From positions 1 through 25,230 of the forward strand of contig JAYMGJ010000550.1 of NCBI GenBank assembly GCA_037178675.1: a DNA stretch of 25,230 bases, written 5' to 3'. The DNA comes from Scleroderma bovista. Taxonomy: Eukaryota; Basidiomycota; Agaricomycetes; Boletales; Sclerodermataceae. Shown one piece after another: positions 10,381-22,441 of this stretch (within the stretch, counting starts at the first letter, position 1; each line of letters begins with the position of its first letter). A model generated the notes under the pieces. The model was not told the DNA's origin. It worked only from the letters and a program-made list of their open reading frames with translations, and did not search any database. The position numbers were made by a program, and so were the translations under genes.

Positions 10381-12137
10381 TGCACTTCACACAGGACTCC
10401 GCACTGGGTGCAAGCAGCCACCACGTTTTGGCTCTAAATCCATCTTGATGCACGTGTTGAATCACATTCACCAGAATGGACTCCAAATGTGATTCCATTT
10501 TGTTACATGGAATGGCAGGGACTCTGGCGACTTATCGGAGTTTGGATTGGACTTACTTTATAAGGTATGTTTTTTTCACAGCTCTGGTTACTAAGGTCGG
10601 ATTTGCCAAAGATTTGTTCAAGTTTGGCATGGAGACAAATTGTAGATTTGAAGGTGTCGCGTCAGAACGCCTTCCTCATCAAAGTTCGCAACTCCGACAA
10701 ACACGAGGGGTTGTAGGAAACCGTGAGCGCAGTTCCTGGTTTCACGTCTCATGGCTGTAAATGACACAGAGGATAGGTCCCAAACTAGCATTCAATCGAG
10801 CAGATCTCAACATACTGAGAGCTCACCATGGTGCCGACCGTTCAGATATGATAACCGGAAGGTACGATCAAAAATCTGATTTCATTGGTTTGTGAAATAG
10901 AAACCTACTGTAGACCCTGCCATCCTCGACGATAGCCTTAGCTTCAGAGGTGATGCATGAACTTGCAGTCGTTGGTGTTTTACCGCTCTATCGATACCTC
11001 AGGACCACATGACATAGATCAAAGACTTCAAGTACTGTATGACCCGGAGCCCCGCTGCGAATCTCTATTTGGAGTTCGAGTTTGGTTCGAGCGCTGTCAC
11101 ATTGCCCACTTGCGTGCGGGTTCCATGCAGGTAACAGTACTGTCTATATGAATATATGTGAGTCTTTACAGGTTTAGAAGGAAATTAAAAGCAACAAGCC
11201 TCTAACTGATTGTAGATGGGACTGGAGGTGGTCTAGCATCATCCAGGAGTCTGACAGCTACTACACTCCTGACTTGTAAGTAGTGTCAACCACAGATATA
11301 GTTCTGTCACTTGTGTGGTGATGAAATTCATGTTTGTAAGCTTCGTAGACCAGCCTACAGACCGCTGCGTAGGGCACTTATATTTTACATCTGCCAATAC
11401 CCTTGCTCAGCAAAGAAGAAATTGTTGGGTAATACCAGCTGTATTGAAAGTATTGGTACTACCCTGCAAGGTCTGTTCTGACGAACTTGCCGCTCCGCTC
11501 TACTCACAAGAATTACCAGGACGGGTCTTTTCTCCTTGAAAATCTTTCACTCACCTTCAATCCCTATGTTCAATCGAACTCCCGAGACCAGGCTCCGCAC
11601 AACTCGATGTCACAGGCCTGACTGAAGAGGTCACAAGCGACGCATCAACGCTCTTGTAGTAGTAGTAATGGCCTGGACTCAAGGATCCACCAGACGACCT
11701 CTCAACGCATTCGCACCTCAAGCAATCCGTCTTTAAAAAACACCTCGCACAAGACCGCCCACCTGACTTAACAAGGTCCCAATCACGACACTCATTTCTT
11801 ACCGCCACCCTCACAATGACCCTACTGTGATATACAAGATCAAATCCAAGTCAGCACGGGACCTTGAACCTCGAAGTGTTTGGTACGTGTCTGTCGTCCC
11901 GGCAGTTGTGCCCATATGTGTGTTTTGCCGTGCTTTCTGCATCGCCAATTACTAACTGGCATGACCATTGACTTCGACACACCCAACGTTTTCCCTGGCC
12001 AACCGCAACGTCATTTGAACTTTCATATCAAAGTTGCTAGTACATGTCTAGCAATGGGTTGTGACCATGCTTCCGTGCCTTCGTACCGGTAAATATTACA
12101 TGTATAAAAAGGCCAACAAATGTAAATGTACTATATT
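10381..12137. other. No recognisable gene
   Basis: Several short frames exist, including + 10476-10760, + 10957-11151, + 11315-11539 and - 11557-11814. A plausible 3' splice site (TTTTTTTCACAG) sits at about 10568-10579. I could not join the pieces into a protein with a recognisable domain. The minus frame at 11557-11814 has a Cys-rich patch (CARCFLKTDCLRCEC) whose spacing differs from the twin-CxxC family. The stretch may hold a decayed gene. Confidence 0.4.
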
Positions 12138-12737
12138 TTAAGGGAGTTGAGATTCATGGTCGCTGTAAATTGACCTCTCCTCACATGCACAACATATCCT
12201 GCACGGAGCCTGAGGGGTAGCGACAAGACCTCTAACCAATTCCTGTGTCACTGCAACATCTGTTGCTACTCGTCCCAATTGAACTCCCATATCTTGTATT
12301 TCTTGAGCAAGGAAAGTTAGCGCTTCAAACTGTGATGTTAAGGTATCTCCTTCAAGACGGGGGCGTTTTCGGTCACCGCTATCCTGAGACTCAGATTCAC
12401 TTTGGTGTTTTTGGCTGCGTCGACGTTGTTCTGCGCTCATGCCTATGTCCGGTCAGATGATTCCTACTTTGTGGTTTGTACAATAGAACAGATACTAGTA
12501 CTCACTTCTGGTTTGAGCCATAGGAACACTGAACCTCTCACATTTGACGGCAGCTGTGCCCAGTGCAGGAGCCCGAGCTGAGGTGACAGTATCCACTACT
12601 ACTAGTAAGCACGCTATCAGCAGGCAGCTCAAAGGAATTTCACATACCCTCAAATATTGTGGATTCCATGGGTACACTTGCCATTTGATAGTATGCCGTT
12701 GTTGCCCACCGTGAGCGTTGAAGCCTTCAATTTCCAT
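12138..12737 (-). CDS. Small helical protein, possible member of the CxxC/coiled-coil family
   Basis: A minus-strand exon at 12440-12138 encodes a polar basic segment (QRRRSQKHQSESESQ, KRPRLE) followed by an amphipathic helix (FEALTFLAQEIQDMGVQLGR...). It ends in a short Cys-containing tail (PCRICCACEE). It joins an upstream exon ending MAQTRS across an intron with donor GTGAGT near 12505 and acceptor ACATAG near 12443. That upstream exon may itself follow an intron with donor GTATGT near 12650, but the phases I tried do not all fit. Proteins of the twin-CxxC family often end in such a helix after a Lys/Arg-rich region, so this may be the 3' part of another member, without visible CX2CX6C triads. 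Function unknown. Confidence 0.35.
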
Positions 12738-13196
12738 TTAAATAGTTCGACTGCTAAGGGGCGAGAACGCAAGTGTTGCTTCGCTTGGTAGGTCGACAAC
12801 ATTGCCTGAGGGATGGGAAAGTGACGGATCGCTTTGCTTGATAGCGGCGGAGTCATCAACTGAGGGATGAGAACACTAATTCAAGTCCCGAACTTTCTCA
12901 TCTGCCACTACAAACTACATACTCAACACCCCGTCTCAGGCTTTCCCTGAATGGTCGGGGAAGAAGCCGCTAGTATGTTTTTGCAGGTGCGAATTTATAA
13001 TTGGTTGCTGTTACGCTAACATCGCCTTCCACGATCTCGCTTCACTTCAAATTGAGCTTGGCTGTCCAGCAGCTGTAAACCCTATGATTTTGCAGGTGAG
13101 AATTCTCCATTCTTTGTTACTTTAAAGGCTGAGATCAGAGAGCTCTCTTCCTCGTGTCCCCGTCCCCTTCTCGTCCGCGATCGCAGCTGCAGCTCA
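12738..13196. other. Region upstream of the DUF6698-like gene, no gene seen
   Basis: A short minus frame at 12650-12859 overlaps the preceding candidate and shows no domain. The segment just before 13197 is pyrimidine-rich (tcttcctcgtgtccccgtcccc, about 13146-13167), as is common at fungal transcription starts, and could be the promoter of the gene at 13197. Confidence 0.35.
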
Positions 13197-14648
13197 ATGT
13201 CTACGTCCACCACCGAGAATGACTCCCTCTCTACGTCTGCCGGTAGAAAACGTACATGCTCTAATGCTTTGCAGTCGGGTCCCAGGAAAAAACCGTGCGT
13301 CGCGGTGCTAAAATTTAACTTGCTTGTGAGCTAACCCGTGAAAAAGAAGTTCTCAGGACCCTTTAGTTCATCATGGGCAGCACTTAGGCAGGGCTGTCCA
13401 TGCGTTCTGCAACGTGCAGGTGCTCATCACGAATGGCCTTCAAGCCATGTGTGACGATTCCCAAGAAGATGAGAGCTTGACAGCTGCGTACGTTGTTTGG
13501 CACCACATTTTTTTTTCAGATTTCTTATCACTCAAGTTGCAGCCAACGGAAGGAACGATCTGTTTTCCGAGAGCTCCTTCGATCGGCCCGGTCTCGAGAA
13601 TCGACTCATGGCTTCCTCAGAGGAAGAGGTGATCGCGATAGCCGATCTGGTGTGTTTTTTCACAAAATGATCCATATACGTCGAGAACTGACTTATTATG
13701 TACTAATAGATCCAGAAGGGTTCTAACAGTGCTAGGGCCGATGACACCAAGGGGATGAAGGGTGCAATTGTCGACTGGATTACTCCGAAAGGCCAATCGC
13801 TGACCCCCCACATCCCCCGCAATGTAAAGTCTGGCCGCGGCTTCAACCATGACCGCACTGGAGCCCTCTTGTGTCCTGCGGGTCTTGATTGGAACAACAT
13901 AACGTGAGTCATTCATTTCTCATGAGCTATGTTACTTATTTTACATGCACATGGTTGCTAGGACCCGTACTAAACTTGCAAATGGCGAGATTCAAGTGGC
14001 CGGAGATCAGTGGCCAGCATTCTTGTATGCCAATTATACATATGATGCGGAGGATCCTTGGAACGGTCTTTTTCGTAGTGGTCTCCTCGTAGCTGTGAGT
14101 CCTGATTGACACATGATGTTTTGTTTCATAGCAACTGATTTACTAATGAAGGCATATAAACATATTTTTACATCACCGAGCTCTGTAGATCAGGAACCCA
14201 AGGCGACGCGCTCCGGAAATGCTCGCATACATGGAATGCGTTCCACAACGAAGGCATCTCTTGCCTACGTCGCTACTCAGGTAAATGGAGGGTGATTGTT
14301 ATTTTCTAACATGCTGATTTTTCTGTAGGCGTGCTTTGCATTGAGTTCGGCTCAGGTATTTTCCCGCACTGACCTCGTTACAGATTCCGAACGTTTTTAT
14401 ACCAGTATCTTGGAGTTACTTGATGACCCAGAGGAGAAGAGTGAAGTTGACCAACTGATGGCCTGGTGGAACCGGTGAGTTGTCCATGAGATGATTCGTT
14501 GATTGCTAATGAAGAGAATAGTCAGGTATTTCCACTGTATTCTGATGTTGAACGCATCCCGTCGGAGAACAGTGCACTCGCAAGGATTCGTCAGAAACGT
14601 GCGGAGTACAATGAAAGGAACAGAGATGCAATTGATGGTTCTGGCTGA
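13197..14648 (+). pseudogene. DUF6698-like protein gene with a single frameshift
   Basis: The spliced product matches a family of Agaricomycete proteins that I believe is Pfam DUF6698. It contains HLGRAVHAFCNVQVLITNGL, then GLENRLMASSEEEVIAIADL, KGAIVDWITPKGQSLTP, RTGALLCPAGLDWN, GDQWPAFLYANYTYDAEDPW, HIFTSPSSVDQEPKATRSGN, FSRTDLVTDSERFYTSILEL and MAWWNR/QVFP. The start at 13197 gives MSTSTTENDSLS, a polar N-terminus. Exons resolved are 13357-13487 and from 13543; further introns have donors GTGTGT near 13650, GTGAGT near 13903, GTGAGT near 14093, GTAAAT near 14281 and GTGAGT near 14476. The first intron is less certain. In the exon beginning at 13543 the frame changes near 13577-13585, consistent with one lost base after RELL. 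All later exons keep frame to TGA at 14646-14648. Function is unknown. Confidence 0.75.
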
Positions 14649-16235
14649 TGGAGTTTTGGCATACACTACTACACTTTATGTGATTGTGATCCTATAATAT
14701 GACAATGCCATTCGTGATTCTCCTTCTGTTAGGAGCATGTGAACCTACAGCTAAGAGAGTGAATGGATATATTGTGAACAACTATAGATGGCTTTCAAAT
14801 TCTATCAGTACAGGCTTACTCTGTCACATTGATAGCAGTGTAACGGTTGTACAATAATAATATAAAGTACAGCATGCAAAAGATTGACCATGTGGACCTC
14901 ATTTCTCATAATTCCAGGATAGGCAAGGCAAGTAGCTATTGTAGAAGGGATAGAGAGTATCATTCAAATGAATCTGTTCATGACCCCAATTATGACACAA
15001 CAGTTCAAATGAATCATCTGATCACTTCACTAGGTAATCCTGGCAATACTCACCATTGTGATGGTATTTGTACAACTGAGCAAGCCCATCACTAGGATCA
15101 CATCCACTCACAAGTACCAGTTGTGCAGATTGGACTAGCACAATATTTCAGGCACATTTGATCTGACCTACAAGACTGATAGTAATGACATGGCTGATCA
15201 TGTTTACCATGAGGATCATATCTTCTCACAACCATCAACTGTATAGACTAGAACAACTCTTCCAACTGTTGTAACATGTGTCACAGACTTATTATAGTTC
15301 ATGCCTGACTAACTGTACCATTATGATCCATACAGACAGCTGGGTTCTGAATAGCCAGCAAGAGAGGGCTTATCAACTGTGTCAACTATTAAGTGGTAAT
15401 CATTTATATCTGTGAGTGAGTGCAGGTCTAGTTAAGAAGATGTGTCATCAAATGTGACACTGGTCAGGGCTTACAGGGTTTGCAGGCTGATCAATATCAC
15501 CTTTCCATTGCAATTGCAGCTAGACATGATCACAAATGTCTGAGAGAGTGTAAACATCCATTTTGAAAAGTCCATCAAGAAAGTGAATGCTGGTCAGATA
15601 TGAAAGCATTGGAGAGCTGACCATGATCACCAATATGCCAGCTATATTCTGAATAGCCAGCAAGACAGGGCTTATCAACTGTGTCAACTATTAAGTGGTA
15701 ATCATTTATATCTGTGAGTGAGTGCAGATCTAGTTAAGAAGATGTGTCATCAAATGTGACACTGGTCAGGGCTTACAGGGTTTGCAGGCTGATCAATATC
15801 ACCTTTCCATTGTAATTGCAGCTAGACATGATCACAAATGTCTGAGAGAGTGTAAACATCCATTTTGAAAAGTCCATCAAGAAAGTGAATGCTGGTCAGA
15901 TATGAAAGTATTGGAGAGCTGAGAACTATAACAATTATTATTATTGTTGATATATCTGATTCAGAGTACCAGTAAGAGGGTATTGAGCAAATGCCATAAT
16001 GTCTTATCACTTTTAGCAATATATGTACTTCTGATTGGCCACATTATTGTGATAATGATGAGCTGATCTGATAAAGCCAAGCAATCTGACAGAATTGATA
16101 ATGCTGGATGCAAATGACAATCACTCACAACTCTCCCAGGCAGTAACTAACATGATCCAGTTGTGTATCAGAATGATGCATATGGATACATATGTGGACA
16201 ATGATAATGTATGGTAATGTTAGATAAAGTTTGAG
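14649..16235. other. AT-rich CpG-free spacer with a long direct duplication
   Basis: No coding potential is visible on either strand. Between 14845 and 16261 there is not one CpG dinucleotide. A 276-bp unit is repeated at 15345-15620 and 15647-15922. The composition and CpG loss suggest old methylated repeat sequence, but I cannot assign a TE family. Confidence 0.7.
15345..15922. repeat. 276-bp direct repeat, two copies with a 26-bp spacer
   Basis: Copy 1 is 15345-15620 and copy 2 is 15647-15922, a period of 302 bp. By eye they differ at about four positions (for example GAGAGG/GACAGG and GCAATT/GTAATT). Both start TTCTGAATAGCCAGCAAGA and end GGAGAGCTGA. No gene is inside. Confidence 0.95.
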
Positions 16236-16622
16236 CAGAGCCTCTTCAATTTCCTGATGAGCGCAGTCTAGCATCTCTGTCCACTCCATCGCATTCTTGA
16301 AGCAGGAACTGTCCCCTTGCTTCCCTGTTGCTCCATCACTGCTGTTACACCCCTGTCATCAATCTATCATTGCTCTTCAATCCCAGGACTCTTCCTAACC
16401 ACTGTGGTAGGCTGAAGAGGAGTCAATACCATCCCCAGTCGCATATCATCCCCATCAGAAGCCCTTCCCTTCCCTCCTGCATCCTGCCTGAAGGTGTGCA
16501 GCACATTCCCCTGTGGAGATTAAATACCAGAAATGCAAAGGAAGACCACCACTCGCATATTGCTGTCATTTGGTGTTGGTTGTTGGTTGTTCTGACCTCT
16601 TCCCTCACTTAGGCACACAACG
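16236..16622 (+). mobile_element. Truncated LTR-like sequence, copy 1
   Basis: The 3' part (ACCACCACTCGCATAT at 16545 onward, TTTGGTGTTGGTTGTTGGTT, ending ...CACAACGGTGA) resembles the end of the LTR-like sequence at 17766-17850. It stops where the minus-oriented LTR at 16623-16941 begins. No coding sequence is visible. The element class is inferred from the neighbours. Confidence 0.35.
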
Positions 16623-16941
16623 GTGACAAGTAAACAACCTAATAGCAGACAAGGGATGACCGGAGTTAGGACTAGGTCAGGTCTGGTGAAAATAAACTCA
16701 GGTCCAGTGAAAATACTACAAGGTCTAGTATATATCGAGTTCACGGAGAACTCACAAACAGGCAGGGTAGACGGGGAAGTGTGGTAAGGGCTGGAAGCAG
16801 ACTAGACCAAAGGTCGTAGTTAGCGGAAGCATATCTGCGCGACCGTGACCAGAGTAAGTGAGAACGACCAGAGCTGAGCTGTAGGGCTGCGATGTGACCG
16901 GAGTAACCGGATATGATCCGGAGTTGGACATGGTCGTAACA
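16623..16941 (-). mobile_element. Partial LTR, Gypsy-like, minus orientation
   Basis: Read on the minus strand, it starts TGTTACGACCATGTCCAACT and is about 85% identical by eye to the LTR starting at 24975 on the plus strand. It is also recognisably related to the LTR at 23475-24168. It contains repeated CTCCGG words and two units of a TATTTTCACTGGACCTGA-like repeat. It ends at ...TTTACTTGTCACC, after which the sequence no longer matches the 23475-24168 LTR, so its 3' part is missing. Immediately 5' of TGTTACG on the minus strand is a purine-rich stretch (GATGGGGGGCTGTG), as expected for a polypurine tract, which would make this a 3' LTR. Confidence 0.75.
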
Positions 16942-18793
<1,852 letters not shown>

Positions 18794-19662
18794 GTGTCAG
18801 GTATTCCATCATGCTGGTGCTAGTGACTCACTGCTCAATATGTATGACAGATGCTTCAAAAGTACCTAGCTCTATATCTCCTTTCTTTTTACAAATTCTC
18901 GATGCCATCATATGTAAATCGTCATTGTCATCTGCAGCATGGTTTGTTTGTGAGTCCGTCCTATGCACTCGCTCACTGCTTGGTGGGGGTTGTCATGTAT
19001 GATGCTGCAATTTGACACTGGCATGGTTGACATTTAAGTGCTTGATTTGCCTCTTCCAATATGTGCTCTCATAGGACTAGTTTTGCAAAATCCAAACACC
19101 CTGTCTCAGAACTACACAACCACTTTAGTAAGTTGGATAAAAATGATAATACAGAAACTTCTCAGAAATACAAACAAAATGTGGGTTGTGGAAGCTGTCA
19201 GAGCAGTGCTGGGTGAAAAATAATATAAGTAAAGATGATCCAATATGTTAAATGCAGGGCAGTCATAGTAATTATATTGAAGATTGCCATAGTAGTATGA
19301 TGGGGTTGAAACAAAATAAATGGGTATCCTAGTAATGCTGGCACAGAAACAATATATATATGAGTACACTTTATCAACAAGGGGGCCCCCTGCAGATGCT
19401 GGTAACAGGCAAGTTGGGTCAAGGATGACTTGCCTTGCAGTTTCAAAATGAATTGTACTTGATAGGTAACTGTTTTGCTTACCCTCCTCTTTCCCCTGTT
19501 TGAAATATTTTAATTCTAGGATCAGATGTACCTATATAAAATATAGGCCATCGCTACAGTCTACAGGCATGTAATGTATGTTTAGGTTATTGTGGATAGG
19601 AATTGAAAAGGGAATGAGAAAGCTTTGATCCTAATAGTCAGATGAACATGTGAGAAACATAA
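18794..19662. other. AT-rich spacer, no gene seen
   Basis: No domain-bearing frame exists on either strand. From 18972 onward CpG is almost absent. This is the 3' flank of both the U2AF fragment (+) and the NLR gene (-). Confidence 0.5.
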
Positions 19663-20022
19663 TCACTTGCTATCACTACAGGCACAGAAACACTGATTCC
19701 AAGCTGAGCCATGGACCATGTTGCTAAAATCAAGCACAGGAAGACTTCCAATTATAAGTGTAGTTGGTGGAGAACACCAAAGGAATGGATGATATGATGG
19801 AGGCACCCACAAGAACAATTGATCACTAGAGCCTACAATCCAACCATTATCTAGGAGAAAAAGACCATGACTCAAATGCCTAGAATGCTTAGCCATATGA
19901 GTCAATTTATCACCAGCACTGGGCAAAGCAGAAAGTATAGAAGTTGGCATGGAAATGGGTGAAAATGGGGGTGGATAGGGCTGAATCTGCATTGTGAGAA
20001 AGTTGCCTGCCTGAATAGAACT

Positions 20023-20388
20023 TGATTCAGTCTGTGCATCCCAGCATTGGATGGTGTGATCTTCTGAGCCTGACACAATGTGCCTTCCATCTGGTGAGAA
20101 TGCAACTGAGGAGACTGACCAAGTGTGCCCTTGCAGAGGGTTGCCCACCTGGGCACCTGTCTGTGCATCCCAAACTTGGATTGTCTCATCCCTTGAGCCT
20201 GACACAATGTGCCTTCCATCTGGTGAGAATGCAACTGACCAGACTGAGGAAGTGTGCCCTTGCAGAGGGTTGCCCACCTGGGCACCTGTCTGTGCATCCC
20301 AAACTTGGATTGTCTCATCCCTTGAGCCTGACACAATGCGCCTTCCATCTGGTGAGAATGCAACTGAGTTGACAAAGCCTGTGTGACC
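20023..20388 (-). repeat. Three tandem WD40-encoding repeats, 129-bp period
   Basis: Repeats 1 and 2 (20388-20260 and 20259-20131) differ at 10 of 129 bases, and nine of these fall in the first 25 bases of the repeat (residues after GHT: GFVN versus SSVW). Repeat 3 keeps SVAFSPDGRHIVSGS and then diverges. The remaining difference is CGC versus CAC (Arg/His). Confidence 0.95.
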
Positions 20389-22158
20389 TCGAAAAACATG
20401 TTGATTACTAGGCCAATCTTCATGGTGTCCCCTGGCAACCTGAGCTATGTTTGGAAAATTTGCAGTCAGCATACTGGCCAGTGCTGACCTGGATGGCAAA
20501 AATGCTAATCCAGACAGATATAAGTGTGATGTGCTTTCAGAAATTACACCAGCAAAATTTTGCACAAACTTGATGCCATCCTGGATGAACATCAGAGCAT
20601 CCCTATATTCTGCCTTTCCCTGTCACATTATCAGCATGCCACTCAACTTGTGCCATATATCATACTCACCTGCAGCCATTCCTCAGCAGAGATCAAAGCC
20701 CTAGAAGCCTCACCAATACACTTGCACACCCCAAGTACCTCCATCCAAAATAGAATCATTTCTCCAGTCACAATAGCCATGACATGGTTTGCCAGGTCTG
20801 TATCAAATGGCGAGTCATGGAGGTGGGTTGCCCAGAATCGACAGGAGTACAGTAGATGCAGTGGAATATTCTTTTCGATCCTCATTTGCAAGTCTGCCAC
20901 TGCTGAGTTGCAAACATATGATGTTTCTAGTCCACAAATATTGAACCGAAGGCCATCTTGCATGACACAGAGCGAGGAGAGGGCCAGTTCATGGTGTACA
21001 TCAGCTTCGTCGATGAAGAATTCCCCACTCCGCCTTTTATCCAACAAGAAGTCATAGAATGAAGCATGCATGGGACGAACAGGAATGGACGGGTCGGTGG
21101 TACCAGTGAGAAAGGATGCCATGTACCTGAGGATGACGTATATGGAAAAGTGGACATCCTCCCAAGTGAACTTGCAATGCATCGAGTCCAGTGTGCTGAT
21201 AGAGAGTGGCTCCTTCGACCAAAGGATCTGCCGCATGACAGAGCGAAACTTGTCCAGTGGTGATCCCCGTGTGAGGTCCTTCAAGAACGTGGTGTACATT
21301 TCGTCCAGCAGGGTCCTTGCATCACCGACACCATGAGACGTGATCTCACAGAAGCAGTCCTCTGGTTCAACACCAAACCTAGGGCAAAGGAAATCGCACG
21401 CTAGACGTGCTCATTCAAAGACACCATTTGATTTTGCAGCAAGATGTTCCACATCCTTGTCGGAGAATGCGGCGCCGAGTTTCTTAAGTGTGGTAGAAAT
21501 ATAATGAGTAATGTCACGGGTTACTGACCCAGCTTCAATATTGTCAAGGGATCTCGCCTGAACGTGTTGACTGGGCAGCAGTGTCTCTCTAATGTCCATG
21601 ATAGGCCGAGAAGTCAACACGATCTGGATGTTTGCTGGAAGCTGTGCATCTCGAGCAGCAAGAATGTTGAGAATATCCCACCTTGTGACCTCTGCACCAC
21701 TCTCATCTAAAGCATCGATGACGATGATGACATTTCGGGACAAAGGCCCTGCCAGTTGAGAAAGGGGTTTAAGTATGAATTTCTGCCACTGCTCTGCAAC
21801 GTCTGCCGTATCCCTCAGTGAGTAGTCATTGGTGATCACCTCGGCTAGAATCTGCCAGAGGCGGAGGTCACGATCAGCCAAGTGGCGTGCAATGGTCGTG
21901 AACAGCTTCACATGAAGTCCTTCGTGATGCCTAGTACGGTTGAAACAGAAGCATGACCCAAGCATGCCAAGATTCTGGGCCTGTAAAGCAATTGTATGGG
22001 CGATGGCAGATTTCCCCCTTCCAGCTTGACCGTGGAGCCAGAGGATTGGTGGTGTCGTTGGGTCTGTGTTATTCATCCAGTCAAGGATCTCGTTCAAGAT
22101 CTCGGTTCTTGTGCCATTGAGACACTTCTTTCCTTTGATCAGCCCGACTTGGCCCGCG

Positions 22159-22441
22159 CTGAAAAGACAACAATGTGTTTGGGTGGCTGCTCCCTCAGAT
22201 GAGGTGCATTCGACCCAGGAGCTTCTGGAGGTCAGGCAAGGCTCCCAAGGACTGGGGAGAGTAGGAGAACTAAGGAGAGTAGAGGTGTTCAGTCACTCCA
22301 GGACTGAGCTCAAACATATACAGAGGAAAGAGGGAGATTTCTTAGTAAGCTAATACAAGCCTACATAAGCTAAGGTAGAGAGTCCAGTGTCAGTACTACT
22401 ATTAGCAACTCTACACACCTAGAGACAGGACAATCTCTACA
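22159..22441. mobile_element. Putative insertion in the NLR gene, LTR-like
   Basis: In related proteins the helical domain runs straight into the NACHT lead-in (KKCLNGTRTEIL). Here about 280 bp without coding continuity intervenes. On the minus strand the segment can be bounded as TGTAGAG (22441) to AAACACA (22174), with a TATA-like CTCTGTATATG near the middle, as in a small solo LTR. I see no clear target duplication, and a long intron ending TTTTCAG at 22159-22161 is the alternative. Confidence 0.35.

Noticed and set aside
11557..11814. Another twin-CxxC family exon (CARCFLKTDCLRCEC)
   Set aside because: The Cys spacing is CX2CX5CX2CXC, not (CX2CX6C)x2, and the surrounding sequence is not basic or helical like the family.
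15345..15922. A pair of LTRs of a small retrotransposon
   Set aside because: The copies are separated by only 26 bp, lack TG...CA ends and have no primer-binding site or polypurine tract; a tandem duplication is simpler.
20022..20386. Two long plus-strand frames of about 100-116 codons opposite the WD40 repeats
   Set aside because: They are antisense shadows of the repetitive WD40 coding sequence and owe their length to the stop-poor repeat; the peptide repeats simply mirror the 129-bp period.
20023..20388. CRISPR-like or other spaced repeat array
   Set aside because: The repeats are contiguous coding units of 129 bp with WD40 translation, in a eukaryotic gene.
21411..21413. TGA read as selenocysteine or an alternative code
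   Set aside because: The family position is Trp, a second TGA occurs at an Arg position, and neighbouring genes use TGA as a stop.
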